Source: Thalassia testudinum (lineage: Eukaryota > Streptophyta > Magnoliopsida > Alismatales > Hydrocharitaceae). Taken from it: a stretch of 64,000 nt of DNA. Positions 11,457 through 19,811 of the stretch are shown here, in pieces (the first letter of the stretch is position 1; every line of letters starts with the position of its first letter). The notes beneath the pieces were generated by a model. The model ran no database searches. It saw only the letters and a program-made list of their open reading frames with translations, and had not been told where the DNA came from. A program made the position numbers and the translations under genes. Location of the stretch: positions 75,757,501 through 75,821,500 of the forward strand of contig JAZHRO010000013.1 in the NCBI GenBank assembly GCA_037157565.1, written 5' to 3'.

Positions 11457-11590
11457 CTTGGATTAGTATCTTCTGGGTCATCTTCCTTTAGTATCTTCAA
11501 CAAAATGTCCAAGAGATCCCCAATCCAACATCTGGCATGAGTAATTCTAGGAGCCATAAAAATCTTTACAAGTGCTCGGAGCCCATAAAC
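11457..11590 (-). CDS. PDS5: PDS5-like gene, exon f (last exon placed)
   Basis: The minus strand reads ...CGTGTAG then GTTTATGGGCTCC, and ends CCAAG before the donor GTATCT, giving 134 bp. The peptide starts VYGLRALVKIFMAP and continues THARCWIGDLLDILLKIL. This matches the PDS5 block (K)IYALKTLVKSFLP...ARRWIDDLLDILLKML of the Arabidopsis At1g77600-type proteins (matched from memory). The exon begins in phase 0 after exon e and leaves two bases over. The next expected exon, a basic helix block followed by AAAKSVLRL, was not found below 11.4 kb in this window. Confidence 0.85.
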
Positions 11591-11726
11591 CTACACGAGC
11601 ATGTAGGAAAAAGAATAAACCTAAATAATTAAATTTTCTTTATACTTGAAACAGAAGAGAACATGAGGACACCTAATAAGTTGCTGGAGGCAGAAGAAAA
11701 GAAAAGGGACCTTTTTTTTTTCTTAC

Positions 11727-11801
11727 TTTTAGTTTTAAATTGCAGAAATCACTAGAGGCAGAAATAGAGTTTGTTGGTATCTTCAATTCTGATGATTTAC
11801 C
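11727..11801 (-). CDS. PDS5: PDS5-like gene, exon e
   Basis: This is a 75-bp exon with a strong acceptor (TTTCTTTTCAG then GGTAAATCATC) and a good donor (CTAAAA then GTAAGA). It encodes 25 residues ending SSDFCNLKLK, which aligns with the SNSCKLK end of the variable loop that precedes IYALKTLVK in PDS5 homologues. It is phase 0 at both ends, so exons d and f remain in frame whether or not it is included. Its position and ending are what identify it. Confidence 0.8.
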
Positions 11802-11898
11802 CTGAAAAGAAAGAATGAAAGATGCTCTGTAATTCACACATAGAGTAGCACAAGTTTAACAGGTTGCAAAGTAAACTAGCACTTCTAGAAGGACCTAC

Positions 11899-12048
11899 CC
11901 TCAAGGAAGAAAACATTTTGTCAAAAATGGATTTAATAATTTGCTCCTCTACTGACTCAGAGACATACGTGGAATGATTTGCTATGCAACCTAACGACTG
12001 CAAGACTGTTGGCAAATTCTGGCCAGAGCAAAGAGATCCAAGAAGCTT
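11899..12048 (-). CDS. PDS5: PDS5-like gene, exon d
   Basis: A 150-bp minus-strand exon with acceptor ...CTCAAGCAG before AAGCTTCTTGG and donor CTTGAGG before GTAGGT. It encodes 50 residues, beginning KLLGSLCSGQNLPTVLQSLG and continuing CIANHSTYVSESVEEQI. The run LPTVLQSLGCIA is a signature of plant PDS5 cohesin regulators, within the HEAT-repeat array that wraps the cohesin kleisin. It is phase 0 on both sides and has no stop. Confidence 0.9.
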
Positions 12049-12148
12049 CTGCTTGAGATAAAAAAGGAACAAAATTTAGAAGAATGCACAAAAAGAAACA
12101 GAAATTTTAAATGACCTTGGATCATTGTTAGAATCCTTTGCTTTCAAG

Positions 12149-12418
12149 CAATGTTTTAAATATCGATATCGATATCGTATCAATAAGTGAAAGAAGGGAT
12201 ATATCGGGGATATATTGTATATGTGTGTGTGTTCAGCTCTTCAAACCTCCCGCCCAACCATTTTCCTTCCCGCCAAAAGCCACCGCCATCAACAGCCAAC
12301 CCGCCAATATCTTGGGGATATCGCCGATATCCGGGAAAAAAATACCTTCGGTGATATCGATATCACCCAACCCCGTCGATACTAATATATCGGCGATATA
12401 TCGATATTTCAAACCTTA
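12149..12418. mobile_element. hAT MITE, ATATCGATATCG family (copy B, 270 bp)
   Basis: The ends CAATGTTTTAAATATCG and (reverse complement of the right end) TAAGGTTTGAAATATCG are inverted repeats. The flanks CTTTCAAG (12141-12148) and CCTTCAAG (12419-12426) match at 7 of 8 positions. It is dense in GATATCG motifs. It lies in the 678-bp intron between exons c and d of the PDS5-like gene. The plus-strand frame through it is not a gene. Confidence 0.87.
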
Positions 12419-12726
12419 CCTTCAAGCCAGCCAAGATGTGCTAAAGGATTTTGATAATGATGCAACAGTAACAACACATGTGAACTTACTATTAGAATTG
12501 ATCTATATACATTATTGTGGGCCATATTGCTAGTAATACTAGTATAACATATGAGTATGTTAGTTACATCCTAGTTTGCACCATCGTGAAAAGTTGACCA
12601 AGGTCAGGATCTCACCAGGATAATCAACCGTGAATCAACTGTTGATATTTTAAAGACAATTGCAGCAATAAAATATTTGCACATGGTTCACCAATAGCAA
12701 ATAGCCACGCCATTCTTATAAAGTAC

Positions 12727-12853
12727 CTGAGAGAGATCACAAAAGATTGGTTGAACAGCAGCATCATCTAGTGCAGCAATTGCAGAAATGGCAACTTTGG
12801 ACTGAGATCTCGTTCCGTGCAAACAAATTTGCTTCAAGAAAGGATTGACATCA
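12727..12853 (-). CDS. PDS5: PDS5-like gene, exon c
   Basis: A 127-bp exon with acceptor GCATTTCTCCCAG before TGATGTCAATCC and donor CTCTCTCAG before GTACTT. Its first T completes the split Ser codon left by exon b, giving ISLSDVNPFLKQICLHGTR across the junction. PDS5 homologues have ISIKLSDIYPFLKKICLEGTR here. It continues SQSKVAISAIAALDD, the counterpart of AQSKFAVSAIAAL. The agreement across the splice junction strongly supports the model. Confidence 0.92.
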
Positions 12854-13210
12854 CTGGGAGAAATGCAAACAGATATGTTTTTTTTATCACAGTGCCAGAA
12901 TAAAAATAGCATCCCAAATTGCCGTATTCCTATGCAATCCATCAATTAACATTACTTCACCATAAGCATTTTAAAGAATTGCCTAAAAGTTGATGTAACA
13001 TATCAATAGGTTTGATAGCTCAGGCTCCATTCTGTTTCATGGTAATACATCATTTTCAATTTGTAGAAAAATATAAACTCAATACAATTATTTTAAACCA
13101 ACCTCCTGGTCCGGAAGCATGTCTTTTGAACATCTAAAAGAACATCATATTCAGTTTTTTGTGAGTCTACTATATTTAACACAGATAAAAAGTAAAAGAA
13201 TATGAAATAC

Positions 13211-13353
13211 CTTAAACTGATAGAAACATGGCGAATCGTCCTGGTTAACAATGGGAGAAGTTTCTCATTTGACAAGCAGGCTATCTCAGTAAACAAATTC
13301 AGAAAGCTCCTCTCAGATCCTCTTAACAGCGATGGGAATATGCATACAACAAT
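13211..13353 (-). CDS. PDS5: PDS5-like gene, exon b
   Basis: A 143-bp exon with acceptor GTCTGTTTAG before ATTGTTGTATG and donor AGTTTAAG before GTATTT. It encodes IVVCIFPSLLRGSERSFLNL and ends RTIRHVSIS plus a split codon. FPSLLRGSE is a PDS5 signature. The exon starts in phase 0, as exon a2 (57329-57150) ends, and the combined alignment with PDS5 needs no further exon between them. The upstream intron would therefore be 43.8 kb. Confidence 0.88.
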
Positions 13354-13639
13354 CTAAACAGACAAAAGAGTGTTAACAATGCAGTAAATGGCAAATATTA
13401 CAATAGCATATGGAATATATATAACTTCTTCACTAAAAGAATTTTTTTTTTTCTTCTAAGGGGATTCACTAAATGAATTTTCATCGAAATCAATACACAG
13501 AAGATGAAAAAAGAATCTAGATTCAAAAATGCAACATGAAGTAAAAAACAGATGTTCTTGGATATAGATGCAATGGCATGTGCAAATTGAAACAAGTTAA
13601 AGGAAATTGATTCTGCTATTTTTATCCCTCGATATTCTT

Positions 13640-13775
13640 TTGTCTGCAGCATATAACTATTATTAGTTTCCAAACCTCCAATGCACAAGCACCCTGGTAT
13701 GTGGCATACCAAATACACTCAGGAGAAGACATTGAGTCATTGACATGTTCACAAACAGATAGCATCGTCTGCAAC
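13640..13775 (-). other. Exon-like segment of unknown origin, related copy at 16.4 kb
   Basis: The minus strand has an acceptor-like TTTCTTTGTTGCAG followed by an open stretch beginning TMLSVCEHVNDSMSSPEC and then GAG before GTTTGG. It does not match PDS5, and including it would insert about 31 residues into a conserved block. A diverged copy lies at 16390-16500. It is probably a repeat or a relic exon. Confidence 0.3.
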
Positions 13776-13983
13776 AAAGAAAGTGGGGCCATCTATTTGT
13801 CGTTCCAAAGTAAGGTATACATGCCATAGTTAGGTGTGTGGTTGTTAGATCGGAATGGGAGTAATAGGTAGAGGGAATTGATGACTCTGTCTATATTGCT
13901 TGATATAGTTTGTTTCATACTATTACTAGAACAAATGAAAGAAATCCATCACCTCTACAATATTGTCCCCTTGCTATTGATCA

Positions 13984-14135
13984 TGTTAGGAAATAAATAA
14001 ATTACAATTATTTGATTTAGGATTTACTATTTTTAGTATTTGATTAGTTTCCATGTATATCATTTACCCCTCTATATAAAGAGGGTTCAAGTCTCTCTTA
14101 TGAAATAACAAAATCACTTTCCCAAAAAGTCAACA
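13984..14135 (+). repeat. 5' LTR of the mosaic element (type A)
   Basis: It runs from TGTTAGGAAATAAAT to GTCAACA and is followed directly by TGGTATTAAAGC, a near match to the initiator-Met primer site. A TATA-like CTCTATATAAAGAGGG lies at about 14072, as in the partner copy. Confidence 0.85.
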
Positions 14136-14503
14136 TGGTATTAAAGCGCTCTGGGCAATTATTCTCTAGGCCAACGTTCTACCCAGCTCCACTCCAAGTT
14201 CTTTCCAATTTCCTCATCATCCTCCATTCAAGGTCGAAGTCTTTTCCGGCCCCTAAAAAAAAAGCCAAACTCTTTTCCGACCAGGTCGAAGTCTTTTACA
14301 ACCCCTAGAAAAAGCCGAAGACTTTTCCAGTCACGCCGAAGTCTTTTCCGGCCCTCAACTAAAACCGAAGTTCTTTCCGATTCAAACTATCTTGGAGGAT
14401 GGTGGCGAAATCAGAGATACAAGTTTTCAGTGAAGAAAAAAAGAAGAGTGATGAGACATCTAGACCAAGTTATCGACCTCTCGACCTTCGACTTAAAGGG
14501 GAG

Positions 14504-14855
14504 TGTTGGGAATCAAAGAAGAGCCACGTGGCAACCATCGGGCCACGTTGCAGTGCCATGTGGTAGTTATCTAGAAGGCTACTTGGGCCACCGATTTTAG
14601 GTCTATAGGATCAAAAATAGGAATTGATTTCTTAGTTGGCAATTAGCCTAAGTTAGTTTATTTGTTTTAAGGAGATTCGTAAAGATTTGATAAGTTGAGT
14701 CTAATTTTAGAAATAGGAATACTTGTTTACTATTTTTAGGGGATATGTAATATCTATAAATAGAGAACATTCCCAAAGGTTTACTTTGAGCAATAGAAAA
14801 ATTCTTCCAATCAATTAAACTCCTCTATGCTCCGCTTTTGCACCAATTCCCAACA
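14504..14855 (+). repeat. Embedded LTR of a second family (type B)
   Basis: It begins TGTTGGGAATCAAAG and ends TTCCCAACA, followed by TGATATCAGACC, a decayed initiator-Met primer site. It is the same family as the LTRs at 42406, 43370 and 63555 but about 150 bp shorter than the 42-kb copies. It is preceded by a B-type polypurine tract (CTTAAAGGGGAG). Confidence 0.8.
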
Positions 14856-15085
14856 TGATATCAGACCGGGTTTGATCCCGTGACAAAAAGAGAATAGGAA
14901 AAGAAACCCTAAAGGGGAGGAGGCCCTCCGGCGACATCGTTGACCTCCGGCTAGCCACTCGAGAGGCTTTCTCCTCTCCCAAGATCCTCTTCTCTTCTCC
15001 TTCCTCGAGCCCACAAGACACCATCAGGAGCCCATCAAATCAAGTCACTGGAGGGGGGCTTGATTGAAGGCTCTGAGCATGACCA

Positions 15086-15253
15086 GAGAAGCCCATCAGG
15101 ATGTCCTCCATCCTCGAGCCCTCGAAGCCCAGCTTCTTCCCAGCAATGACAAAGATCGTGGGGACGCTCAAGGCGAAGTCGCGGAGCGTGAAGGCCATCT
15201 TCGCCTACCTCAAGGCCGACATGTCCGTGGCTCGGTTCGATTTCTCATGGGGC
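15086..15253 (+). pseudogene. Captured 5' fragment of a cytosolic pyruvate kinase gene
   Basis: The plus strand encodes EKPIRMSSILEPSKPSFFPA, then MTKIVGTLKAKSRSV, then LKADMSVARFDFSWG. This is the N-terminus of plant cytosolic pyruvate kinase (EEPIRM.SILEPSKP.FFPAMTKIVGTLGPKSRSV...CLKAGMSVARFDFSWG, from memory). Similarity ends abruptly after the SWG box, which in real enzymes leads into YHQETL. The piece is GC-richer than its surroundings and has no introns. It sits inside a short LTR element, so it was probably picked up by template switching. It lacks the catalytic domains and cannot be an enzyme. The GLGP-to-LKAK change near the N-terminal Gly is also not expected in a working enzyme. 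Confidence 0.85.
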
Positions 15254-15500
15254 ACTGCCGCAACATCAGAAGGGCCTCCAGGGAACGATCGGCTGCGGAT
15301 CCAGGCTGAACTTGGTCTAGAGGTCGTGGTTGACGTTCTTGAAGGTGCGACGAAGGTGGTAGAACTCCTTGTAGGCTGCAAGGATCGCCACCCTCCTCAA
15401 CGCCATGCCGTTGCTTAACGTCGTCACCCGCTCGTCTCTGCTCCTCGAAGATTGGGGAGCAACGAGAACATGGAGAAGCGAGGGTTTGGGAATGGGCATC
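15254..15500. other. GC-rich unrecognised segment next to the pyruvate kinase piece
   Basis: Open on both strands. A minus-strand frame (15499-15317) contains MALRRVAILAAYKEFYHL and looks like real coding sequence, perhaps a second captured gene piece in the opposite direction. I do not recognise the family. The plus-strand frame continues from the kinase fragment without similarity. Confidence 0.35.
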
Positions 15501-15921
15501 GCCCATAAAGAGGAGGTGGAGGAAAATCCTTAGGTTTTGGTGTTCCCTTCATTAAAAACAAAAGTATTTAGGATTATTTATGATTGAGTCCACTTTTCTA
15601 TTTTCCTTAAAGAATAGACTTCTATGGTTGGGGTATTTATCTATAATCCCTCAAAGTTGAGTTATCTCAATTGGATCCTCGTATGTTGAGTTGAAGATAC
15701 AACATTTGAAGATAGGAGTCGCCTCAAGATGTCGACGTTCGGGTAGCACTCTCACACACCTCAAGAGAAACCGAGCGTTGACTGGCTCTGTGAGGGCATA
15801 CAAGAAGCAGCACCCAAGGTTGAAGGCACGAAGAGCAGACTACTACGTCAACGAGAGTGGATCTTCACTACATTATGGATCTAAGACTTTGCTGTCTCTC
15901 GTGTCTTGTCTTGCGGGGGAG

Positions 15922-16074
15922 TGTTAGGAAATAAATAGATTAGGATTATTTGAATTAAGATTTACTATTTTCAGTATTTAATTAGTTTCCATGTATATCC
16001 TTTACCTCTCTATATAAAGAGGGTTCGAGTCTATCCTTATGAAATAACAAAATCATTTTCCCAAAAACTCAACT
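15922..16074 (+). repeat. 3' LTR of the mosaic element (type A)
   Basis: Partner of 13984-14135, preceded by the polypurine tract TTGCGGGGGAG. The final CA has become CT. Confidence 0.85.
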
Positions 16075-16379
16075 GACCATTTTGGAAAGAGGAGAAACAA
16101 AAGCGGTCAGTTAGTAATACTCATAAATAATGTGAATCGGGTGGTAAGGTAAATCCTCTAACGAGTCCCGTTGTCACGTCCCTCATGAATAGCACAAGCT
16201 TGCATTTGCTACCAAAATAAAGGTCACATCTTCAAGCCCAGAGAGAACCCAAAACATCCTTGCAAGTGGATGGCAAAGAAGAGAAGAAAATAAGGAGACA
16301 AAGGGCAAAATCCATCGATACATGGTGAAAGGCAGTGGAACAATTCAACAGGTTGTCACTTTTTTCAATAAATAGAAAC

Positions 16380-16555
16380 ACAAGGCATTGACATAATTCT
16401 CTTTGGTTTCCAATGCATAAAATGCACTGATTTATCCCATAAAGACATACATAGGAGAAGGCATTGCCATGTACACAAGCAGATGGCATTGAGTTGTACA
16501 AAAATCAACGTGAGGCATTGACATAATTTTATTTAGTTTCCAATGCACAAACAAA
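16380..16555. repeat. Local repeat GGCATTGACATAATT (two units about 130 bp apart)
   Basis: GGCATTGACATAATTCTCTT (about 16384) recurs as GGCATTGACATAATTTTATT (about 16514), each followed by GTTTCCAATGCA. The intervening part resembles the exon-like segment at 13640-13775. The frame at 16501-16232 is probably a relic of that segment. Confidence 0.5.
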
Positions 16556-16689
16556 CCATCATTTATCACATATCCTCAGCTCTATAAGTTAAAAAAATGA
16601 GCCTGAGCAAAAATTCAAGCTAGATAACCTTGTCAAGTCAAACCCATCAATCTATATATGTATGTATCCACATATGCATTACAAAAAGA

Positions 16690-16850
16690 CATGTCTCAAG
16701 GTGCTCTAGGTGTATGCCTCAAGGTGAGGTGGGCCATTTCATCTCGAAGTGACCACCTTGATCTGCCTCCAACTAAGTAGGCATATGCCTCAGAATGAAG
16801 TAGGCGCTCGAGATGCTTGGCGCAACATAGTCAATCAGTAACATCTTCAG
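16690..16850. repeat. Short CCTCAAGG/TAGGCGCTCG-type repeat, possible MITE
   Basis: CCTCAAGGTG and TAGGCGCTCGAG motifs form imperfect inverted arrangements of a kind common in small plant hAT-like elements. The ends and the target duplication could not be fixed. Confidence 0.3.
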
Positions 16851-17449
16851 CATCCTTAACTGACCATTTTCCTTGGCAATTATCTAAGCCATCGTATTAT
16901 CACAACCTTACACTACAAAAGGGAAAACATTAAGCTATTCACAAAAAAGATGTTAAAGAAAACTAACGATCTAATTGAAGTTTACCAAGAATCCAAACAT
17001 TCAAAAGAAATTAATTATTCTTTGTTGCCACTGATATATAACTCACAAGATTTGTCTAGCTAGGAGATGATGTATCAGATCATCCAACTTCTTTATACAA
17101 ATAGAACTTTTATATCCCAATAATATCTCCATCATTTTCCACTTTCAATGGTTTTTTTATTCTTACTTGCAAATAAAAAACTAAATAGTCCAACGTCAAG
17201 GTGAAATTTATTCCTTTGTTTCACATTGAAGAAAAATAGGAATGGGAATATATTCTTGAATGAGTCCCTCACATTATTAGCACGTTAGAAGCCATGTTAT
17301 ATTTAATTTTAAGATTTTTCTCCCTAAAATGGAGGCTTTATGCATTGATTACCTAAAGGCTTACACCTCACCTTCATAACATAATACTGTCGTGTTTTGC
17401 TTCAAATTTTAACAAACCTTGTGGGTAAATATGTATATATGCATACCTA
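16851..17449. other. No gene recognised
   Basis: AT-rich intronic sequence without domains or repeats I could define. Confidence 0.4.
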
Positions 17450-18301
17450 TAGGGGTGCATGCAGATTGGATGCACCAGCAATATGATCAAAACCTGATCC
17501 AATTGGATTTTCCATCTCCAATGGATTGATTGGAAAAAATTTTATTCACCAAAAAAAGGATTGGATTGCGTTAGGACTTTAATCCAATCTGATCAAATCC
17601 ATAATCCACAATAAATAACATAACATGTATAATATACATATAACATTGACCATTGATTTCCTTTCAAAAGAAATGTTGACCATTAATCTGGCATTCCACC
17701 AAATCCAATGGTCCAAAATCCTCCCATCTTCTTAACCCTAGGTTTGAATCCACTTTCCCCTCGCAATGTCATAATATGTATATATACAACATAACATGTA
17801 CAATTTATATAATATTTTTTTGAAAAGAGTGTACAATTTACATAATATATACGTCATATTGAACATTGGTTTGGCACCCCATCAATCCAATGGATTAAAA
17901 TCCCCCATCTTCACTAACACTACGTAAGCATTCCCTTCCCCCCCGTACAAACCATTGTTATCGCCTATAACACCAGCATCCCTCCCACGAGTCCTTCCAA
18001 CAACAATTCACAAGTTCTCTCTCTCTTAATCCCATGAACCGACACTCATCTCGATTTAGGATACGTTATTTTTGAAACTTATGGTGAAAAATGCGCACGA
18101 TCATATACCATTTTGAAAATAAGAAAATTTCAATCCAATCCTAATTTTCATGGATTGAACTAAAACGAATTAGACTTGTAATTGGATTGGATAGGATTGG
18201 AAAAGTCCCAATCCAATAAAAGTGGGTTGGATTGTGAATTTAGCAAAATTTGGTCCAATCCAATCCACATTAAACGTTAAGTACAATCATATGCATCCAT
18301 G
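17450..18301. mobile_element. hAT-like non-autonomous element, GGATTGGATTGG-rich (about 850 bp)
   Basis: The left end TAGGGGTGCATGCAGATTGG and the reverse complement of the right end, CATGGATGCATATGATTG, are imperfect inverted repeats. Both subterminal regions are full of CCAATCC/GGATTGG motifs. No matching 8-bp flank was found, so the exact ends are provisional. Confidence 0.5.
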
Positions 18302-18449
18302 TGAAAGAAAGAGTGTGCGTTTGTGAATAATATAAATTTAATATATCTATGCATAATATGTAGACATATATAATATATACATACATGTGTGCATGCATGC
18401 ATAATATATAATACATATCAATAAATAATGTGTCCGTGTGTGCGTATAC

Positions 18450-18454
<5 letters not shown>

Positions 18455-18521
<67 letters not shown>
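18455..18521. repeat. (TA)n microsatellite, about 67 bp
   Basis: An uninterrupted alternating TA run. It accounts for the poly-Ile/Tyr stretch in the minus-strand frame at 18557-18270, which is therefore not a gene. Confidence 0.97.
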
Positions 18522-18523
<2 letters not shown>

Positions 18524-18530
18524 TTTGACC

Positions 18531-19176
18531 CAATGCTTTAGAAATCAAACTGGCCATCTTTAGTATTGGTTTTCAATGGTCCAATCGGTGATGATGTCAT
18601 CATTTGAAAAATTGGAAAAAATTGAACCATGTATCATTTGGTTTGGTTTGCATTGATCCAATCGAGATATATAAACAATTAAATATATCTATTAAAACAT
18701 TTAATTTTTTGAGTTTAATTGTACTACAAATTAAGAGCTTAATAAAGGCATATAAGAGCTTGGAATGGTGTGTCGACCAGACAAAGATGTGCACAGGAGA
18801 AGTAGCAAAGAGAAGAGAGGAACATGAGCAATGTCGAAACAAAGATTGATGGCGATGGCCTGATGGGGGCCAAGATGGTTGGGGTAAGGATTAGGGAAAA
18901 GTGATATAGGGAGGTGGAGGGAGGAATCAAGTGTAAAGGACCAGGGAGGAGGTTTGAGTTAAGCGCTTGGGGAGGACTTTTCCTTTTTTTCCAAAAAAAT
19001 ATAGAGGTGGTTCAACCAACGGGCCGATTTGACCAGTTCAGCCAGTTGAATTGAGTTTTTTCGATTCTCCCCAGTTTCAATCTGCATTCAACAAACCCAT
19101 CGGTTCATCCAGTTTCTCGTTGGCTTTTAGTCTGGCTGGTCCAATTGGTTGCCTTGATCCAATTTCTACAACATTG
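18531..19176. mobile_element. Non-autonomous hAT element (646 bp)
   Basis: The left end CAATGCTTTAGAAATCAAAC and the reverse complement of the right end, CAATGTTGTAGAAATTGGAT, are inverted repeats starting with a YARNG-like CAATG. The flanks ATTTGACC (18523-18530) and ATTTAAGC (19177-19184) match at 6 of 8 positions. The interior contains CCAATTGG/CCAGTT motifs and two antisense frames of about 80 codons with no known family. Confidence 0.72.
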
Positions 19177-19450
19177 ATTTAAGCAATGTACTCACAAGAC
19201 CACAAAAAAGCCCACACTTGCATCCATCAGATGATGTTTTCCTTTAATGGAATCCACTAAACATGCCAAAAAATTGTTTATGAAATCACCCTTCGTCTAG
19301 AAAGTATCTTTTCACATAAATGTCAATTGCATTACAACTCTATCCATCAACAATATTTAGAATATAATCACTCAATTATTATATTATTATTGGAAAGTGA
19401 TATTGCATCAATGATTGGTTGTATCAAGACTCTCTTCTTTAATTAGAATG

Positions 19451-19811
19451 AACTTGTATTACAAGTTTTTGCATGTATTACAATTCAGTTTCCCACTTGT
19501 AATACAATTTTCCACACCTCTATTACATTAAATATTTATAATACAAATTCATCGCATGTATTACAAGTCTATTTTTCACTTGTAACACAAGTTTTTGCAC
19601 TTTTATTACAATAAATACTTGTAATACAAGTTCATCGCATATATTCCAAGTCTATTTTCCACTTATAATACAAGTTTTTACACTTCCATTTACAATAAAT
19701 ATTTGTAATACAAGTTCCCCGCATGCATTACAAGTTAGTTTCTCACTTGTAGTACAACTTTTTGCATTTTTATTATAATAAATACTTCTAATATAAGTGT
19801 GTATTACAAGC
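19451..19811. repeat. Minisatellite, period about 84 bp, with near-palindromic cores
   Basis: The motif ACAAGTTTTTGCA recurs near 19465, 19507 (partial), 19591, 19674 and 19758. Each unit carries ACTTGTAATACAAGTT and CGCATGTATTACAAGT blocks. TTGTAATACAA and its complement TTGTATTACAA alternate, so each unit can form hairpins. About four diverged units are present. Confidence 0.85.

Larger units (their letters stand above)
13984..16074 (+). mobile_element. Short mosaic LTR retrotransposon with captured gene sequence (2.09 kb)
   Basis: Paired LTRs of about 152 bp (13984-14135 and 15922-16074) begin TGTTAGGAAATAAATA and end CAAC(A/T). The flanks GATCA (13979-13983) and GACCA (16075-16079) match at 4 of 5 positions. 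The primer site TGGTATTAAAGC follows the left LTR and a polypurine tract (TTGCGGGGGAG) precedes the right one. The interior holds no Copia domains. It contains a row of GAAGTCTTTTCCG repeats (14235-14380), a second type of LTR (14504-14855) with its own primer-site-like sequence, and a pyruvate kinase fragment. It must move in trans, if it moves at all. Confidence 0.8.

Noticed and set aside
12138..12533. 131-codon plus-strand open frame
   Set aside because: It runs through the hAT MITE and intron of the PDS5-like gene. The Ile/Ser/Asp bias comes from GATATCG repeats.
13640..13775. Extra PDS5 exon between exon a2 and exon b
   Set aside because: It would insert about 31 unmatched residues within a conserved block, while direct joining of the flanking exons aligns with the family.
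18270..18557. Minus-strand frame with a long Ile-Tyr repeat
   Set aside because: It is a translation of the TA microsatellite.
19451..19811. Regularly spaced repeats suggesting a CRISPR array
   Set aside because: The units are adjacent and diverged with no unique spacers, the host is a plant and no cas genes exist. It is a minisatellite.
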